From Aerobium sp039839275 (GTDB lineage Bacteria; Pseudomonadota; Alphaproteobacteria; Rhizobiales; Rhizobiaceae), in contig NZ_JBDOQP010000002.1 in NCBI RefSeq assembly GCF_039839275.1, positions 1,302,001-1,366,000 on the forward strand: a stretch of 64,000 nt of DNA, given 5' to 3'. Under the pieces are notes generated by a model. That model saw nothing but the letters and a program-made list of their open reading frames with translations, did not search any database and had not been told where the DNA came from. Shown here piece after piece: positions 61,548 to 64,000 of this stretch. A program made the translations under genes and the position numbers. Each line of letters opens with the position of its first letter. Positions within the stretch are counted from its first letter, which is position 1.

Positions 61548-63076
61548 TGGATATCCGTGCCGCGGAAATTTCCGCAATTCTCAAGGATCAGATCAAGAAT
61601 TTCGGCAAGGAGGCCGAGGTTTCCGAAGTCGGTCAGGTGCTTTCCGTCGGTGACGGTATCGCCCGCGTCTACGGCCTCGACAATGTCCAGGCCGGCGAGA
61701 TGGTCGAGTTCCCCGGCGGCATTCGCGGCATGGCGCTCAACCTTGAAGCCGACAATGTGGGCGTCGTCATCTTCGGCGCCGACCGCGACATCAAGGAAGG
61801 CGACGTCGTCAAGCGGACCGGCGCAATCGTTGACGTTCCCGTGGGTCCGGGCCTGCTCGGCCGCGTCGTCGACGCGCTCGGCAATCCGATCGACGGCAAG
61901 GGCCCGATCAAGGCCACCGAGCGTCGCCGCGTCGACGTCAAGGCGCCGGGCATCATCCCCCGCAAGTCGGTGCATGAGCCGATGTCGACCGGTCTCAAGG
62001 CCATCGACGCCCTCATCCCGGTCGGCCGCGGCCAGCGCGAGCTGGTCATCGGTGACCGTCAGACCGGCAAGACCGCCATCATTCTCGACACGATCCTGAA
62101 CCAGAAGTCGGTCCACGTTTCCGGTCCGGATTCCGAGAAGCTCTATTGCGTCTACGTCGCCATCGGCCAGAAGCGCTCGACGGTCGCGCAGTTCGTGAAG
62201 GTGCTCGAGGAGCGCGGTGCGCTCGAATACTCGATCATCATCGCCGCCACCGCTTCCGACCCGGCCCCGATGCAGTATCTGGCTCCGATGGCCGGCTGCA
62301 CCATGGCGGAATATTTCCGCGACAACGGCCAGCATGCGCTAATCGGGTATGACGATCTGTCCAAGCAGGCCGTGGCCTACCGACAGATGTCGCTGCTGCT
62401 GCGCCGCCCGCCGGGCCGTGAAGCCTATCCTGGCGACGTCTTCTACCTGCATTCGCGCCTTCTCGAGCGCGCGGCGAAGATGAACGACGATCTCGGCGCC
62501 GGTTCGCTGACGGCGCTGCCGATCATTGAGACGCAGGCCAACGACGTCTCTGCCTACATCCCGACCAACGTGATCTCGATCACCGACGGCCAGATCTTCC
62601 TCGAGACCAACCTGTTCTTCCAGGGCATCCGCCCGGCGGTGAATGTCGGCCTGTCGGTGTCTCGCGTCGGCTCCGCCGCGCAGATCAAGGCGATGAAGCA
62701 GGTCGCCGGCTCGATCAAGGGCGAGCTCGCGCAGTACCGCGAGATGGCCGCGTTCGCGCAGTTCGGCTCCGACCTCGATGCCTCCACGCAGCGCCTGCTC
62801 AACCGCGGCGCCCGTCTCACCGAGCTCCTGAAGCAGCCGCAGTTCTCGCCGCTCAAGACCGAGGAGCAGGTGGCGGTGATCTTCGCCGGAACGCAGGGCT
62901 ATCTCGACAAGCTCCCCGTCTCGCAGGTCGGCAAGTTCGAGCAGGGCCTGCTGTCGCATCTTCGTTCGGACGGCAAGGACGTGCTCGAGGCCATTCGCAA
63001 GGAGAAGGCGCTGTCGGACGATTTGCGCGCCAAGCTCAAGGCAGAGATCGACGCTTTCGCGAAGAACTTCGCCTGA
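61547..63076 (+). CDS. atpA: ATP synthase F1 subunit alpha
   Basis: A 509-residue alpha subunit, the non-catalytic nucleotide-binding partner of beta in F1. Walker A GDRQTGKT begins at residue 169; other marks are IDALIPVGRGQRELVIGDRQ in parts and the arginine-finger region VGLSVSRVGSAAQIKAMKQ. Its length is typical. Confidence 0.99.
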   Translation: MDIRAAEISAILKDQIKNFGKEAEVSEVGQVLSVGDGIARVYGLDNVQAGEMVEFPGGIRGMALNLEADNVGVVIFGADRDIKEGDVVKRTGAIVDVPVGPGLLGRVVDALGNPIDGKGPIKATERRRVDVKAPGIIPRKSVHEPMSTGLKAIDALIPVGRGQRELVIGDRQTGKTAIILDTILNQKSVHVSGPDSEKLYCVYVAIGQKRSTVAQFVKVLEERGALEYSIIIAATASDPAPMQYLAPMAGCTMAEYFRDNGQHALIGYDDLSKQAVAYRQMSLLLRRPPGREAYPGDVFYLHSRLLERAAKMNDDLGAGSLTALPIIETQANDVSAYIPTNVISITDGQIFLETNLFFQGIRPAVNVGLSVSRVGSAAQIKAMKQVAGSIKGELAQYREMAAFAQFGSDLDASTQRLLNRGARLTELLKQPQFSPLKTEEQVAVIFAGTQGYLDKLPVSQVGKFEQGLLSHLRSDGKDVLEAIRKEKALSDDLRAKLKAEIDAFAKNFA

Positions 63077-63107
63077 GTTTAGAGCGTAACGGAGCAAGGG
63101 CAGCCGC

Positions 63108-63983
63108 ATGGCTTCACTGAAAGACCTTCGCAACCGCATCGCCTCGGTCAAGGCGACGCAGAAAATCACCAAGGCGATGCAGATGGTCGCCGCGGCGAAG
63201 CTGCGCCGCGCCCAGGAGGCGGCCGAAGCCGCGCGCCCCTATTCGGAGCGCATGGCGGCGGTGATGGCCAATATCGGCAAGGCGGTGGACAGCGCGGATG
63301 CACCGGCCCTGATGACCGGCACCGGCAAGAGCGACGTTCACCTGTTGATCGTCGCGACCGCCGAGCGCGGCCTGTGCGGCGGTTTCAACAGCCAGATCGC
63401 GCGTTTTGCCCGTGACCATGCCCGCAGGCTGATCGCCGAAGGCAAGACGGTGAAGATCATCACGGTCGGCAAGAAAGGCTACGACATCCTGCGTCGCGAC
63501 CTTTCCGACAAGATCATCGACCGGATCGAGCTGCGCGACGTCAAGCAGGTCGGCTTCGTCAATGCCGACGCGATCGCCAAGAAGGTGATCGGACTGTTCA
63601 ACGAAGGCCAGTTCGACGTCGCGACGCTTTTCTATTCGCAGTTCAAGTCGGTGATCAGCCAGGTTCCGACCGCGCAGCAGCTCATCCCCGCCTCGACGCC
63701 TGTCGTGGAGGAGAGCGAAAGCGGTTCGGCGATCTACGAATATGAGCCGGACGCGAGCGAAATCCTTTCCGATCTCATCCCGCGCAACATCTCGGTCCAG
63801 GTTTTCCGGGCTCTGCTCGAGAATGCAGCCGGCGAGATGGGTGCGAAGATGACGGCCATGGACAACGCGACGCGCAATGCAGGCGACATGATCGGCAAGC
63901 TGTCGATCACCTACAATCGTCAGCGCCAGGCCCAGATCACCAAGGAACTGATCGAAATCATTTCGGGCGCGGAAGCGCTCTAG
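63108..63983 (+). CDS. atpG: ATP synthase F1 subunit gamma
   Basis: A 291-residue gamma subunit, the central rotor shaft of F1. It has MASLKDLRNRIASVKATQKITKAMQMVAAAKLRRAQ (in parts) as the N-terminal coiled coil and the C-terminal DNATRNAGDMIGKLSITYNRQRQAQITKELIEI (in parts). The gene ends 17 bases before the window edge; atpD and atpC should follow. Confidence 0.99.
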   Translation: MASLKDLRNRIASVKATQKITKAMQMVAAAKLRRAQEAAEAARPYSERMAAVMANIGKAVDSADAPALMTGTGKSDVHLLIVATAERGLCGGFNSQIARFARDHARRLIAEGKTVKIITVGKKGYDILRRDLSDKIIDRIELRDVKQVGFVNADAIAKKVIGLFNEGQFDVATLFYSQFKSVISQVPTAQQLIPASTPVVEESESGSAIYEYEPDASEILSDLIPRNISVQVFRALLENAAGEMGAKMTAMDNATRNAGDMIGKLSITYNRQRQAQITKELIEIISGAEAL

Positions 63984-64000
63984 CGCCGACGGGCGCCGGG

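Overview
The window looks like core chromosome of an alphaproteobacterium of the order Hyphomicrobiales (Rhizobiales), most like the Mesorhizobium/Phyllobacteriaceae group. The evidence is protein-level resemblance and gene order: ffh-chorismate mutase-rpsP, an IalB-family secreted protein, Usg, a large (about 1590-residue) NAD-glutamate dehydrogenase, htpX-rsmB-heparinase II/III-purH, leuS-lptE and priA-...-atpHAG. The DNA is GC-rich throughout, so many long open frames antisense to real genes are artefacts. I see no insertion sequence, integrase, phage gene, CRISPR array or other mark of a mobile island.

Layout. 1-15 kb: the end of cheB, then rpsP, chorismate mutase and ffh reading leftward. 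Next come an ArsR/SRPBCC pair with its own promoter, a secreted SH3 protein, an FAD amine oxidase, a lytic transglycosylase, argG, rlmN, an IalB protein, and a leftward run of small enzymes (YkvA, a phosphatase, phhB, thpR). 14-24 kb: a tesA-like esterase divergent from a YbbA/YbbP-like ABC exporter, a Bax-inhibitor-1 membrane protein, a universal stress protein, an MFS exporter, tRNA-Ala(CGC), YggT and YggU proteins, and ppa. 24-34 kb: pdxY, a DUF429 protein, a beta-carbonic anhydrase, a MarR/Bcr-type efflux pair, an M3 oligopeptidase and typA. 34-46 kb: an AhpD-like protein divergent from NAD-GDH around a strong palindrome, a UMF1-type transporter, purH, heparinase II/III, rsmB and htpX. 46-53 kb: a DUF1674 protein, a TadG-like vWA protein, a repeat-rich gap holding a probable 21-codon gene, acs, usg, a DUF2235 hydrolase and YggS. 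53-64 kb: leuS, lptE, a small transaldolase, priA, two membrane proteins and the start of the F1 ATP synthase operon (atpH, atpA, atpG).

Most genes are housekeeping: translation and RNA modification (rpsP, rlmN, rsmB, leuS, thpR, tRNA-Ala), secretion and envelope (ffh, lptE, lytic transglycosylase, YbbAP), central metabolism (acs, NAD-GDH, ppa, argG, purH, carbonic anhydrase, ATP synthase) and small regulated pumps or stress proteins. I found no clear new multi-gene system. The observations most worth a second look are in gaps: a tiny gene at 48410-48475 whose Shine-Dalgarno matches 14 bases of the 16S rRNA tail; a perfect 36-bp inverted repeat pair beside it; a 34-bp palindrome between the NAD-GDH and AhpD-like genes; and a short reading frame plus stem-loop in the typA leader.
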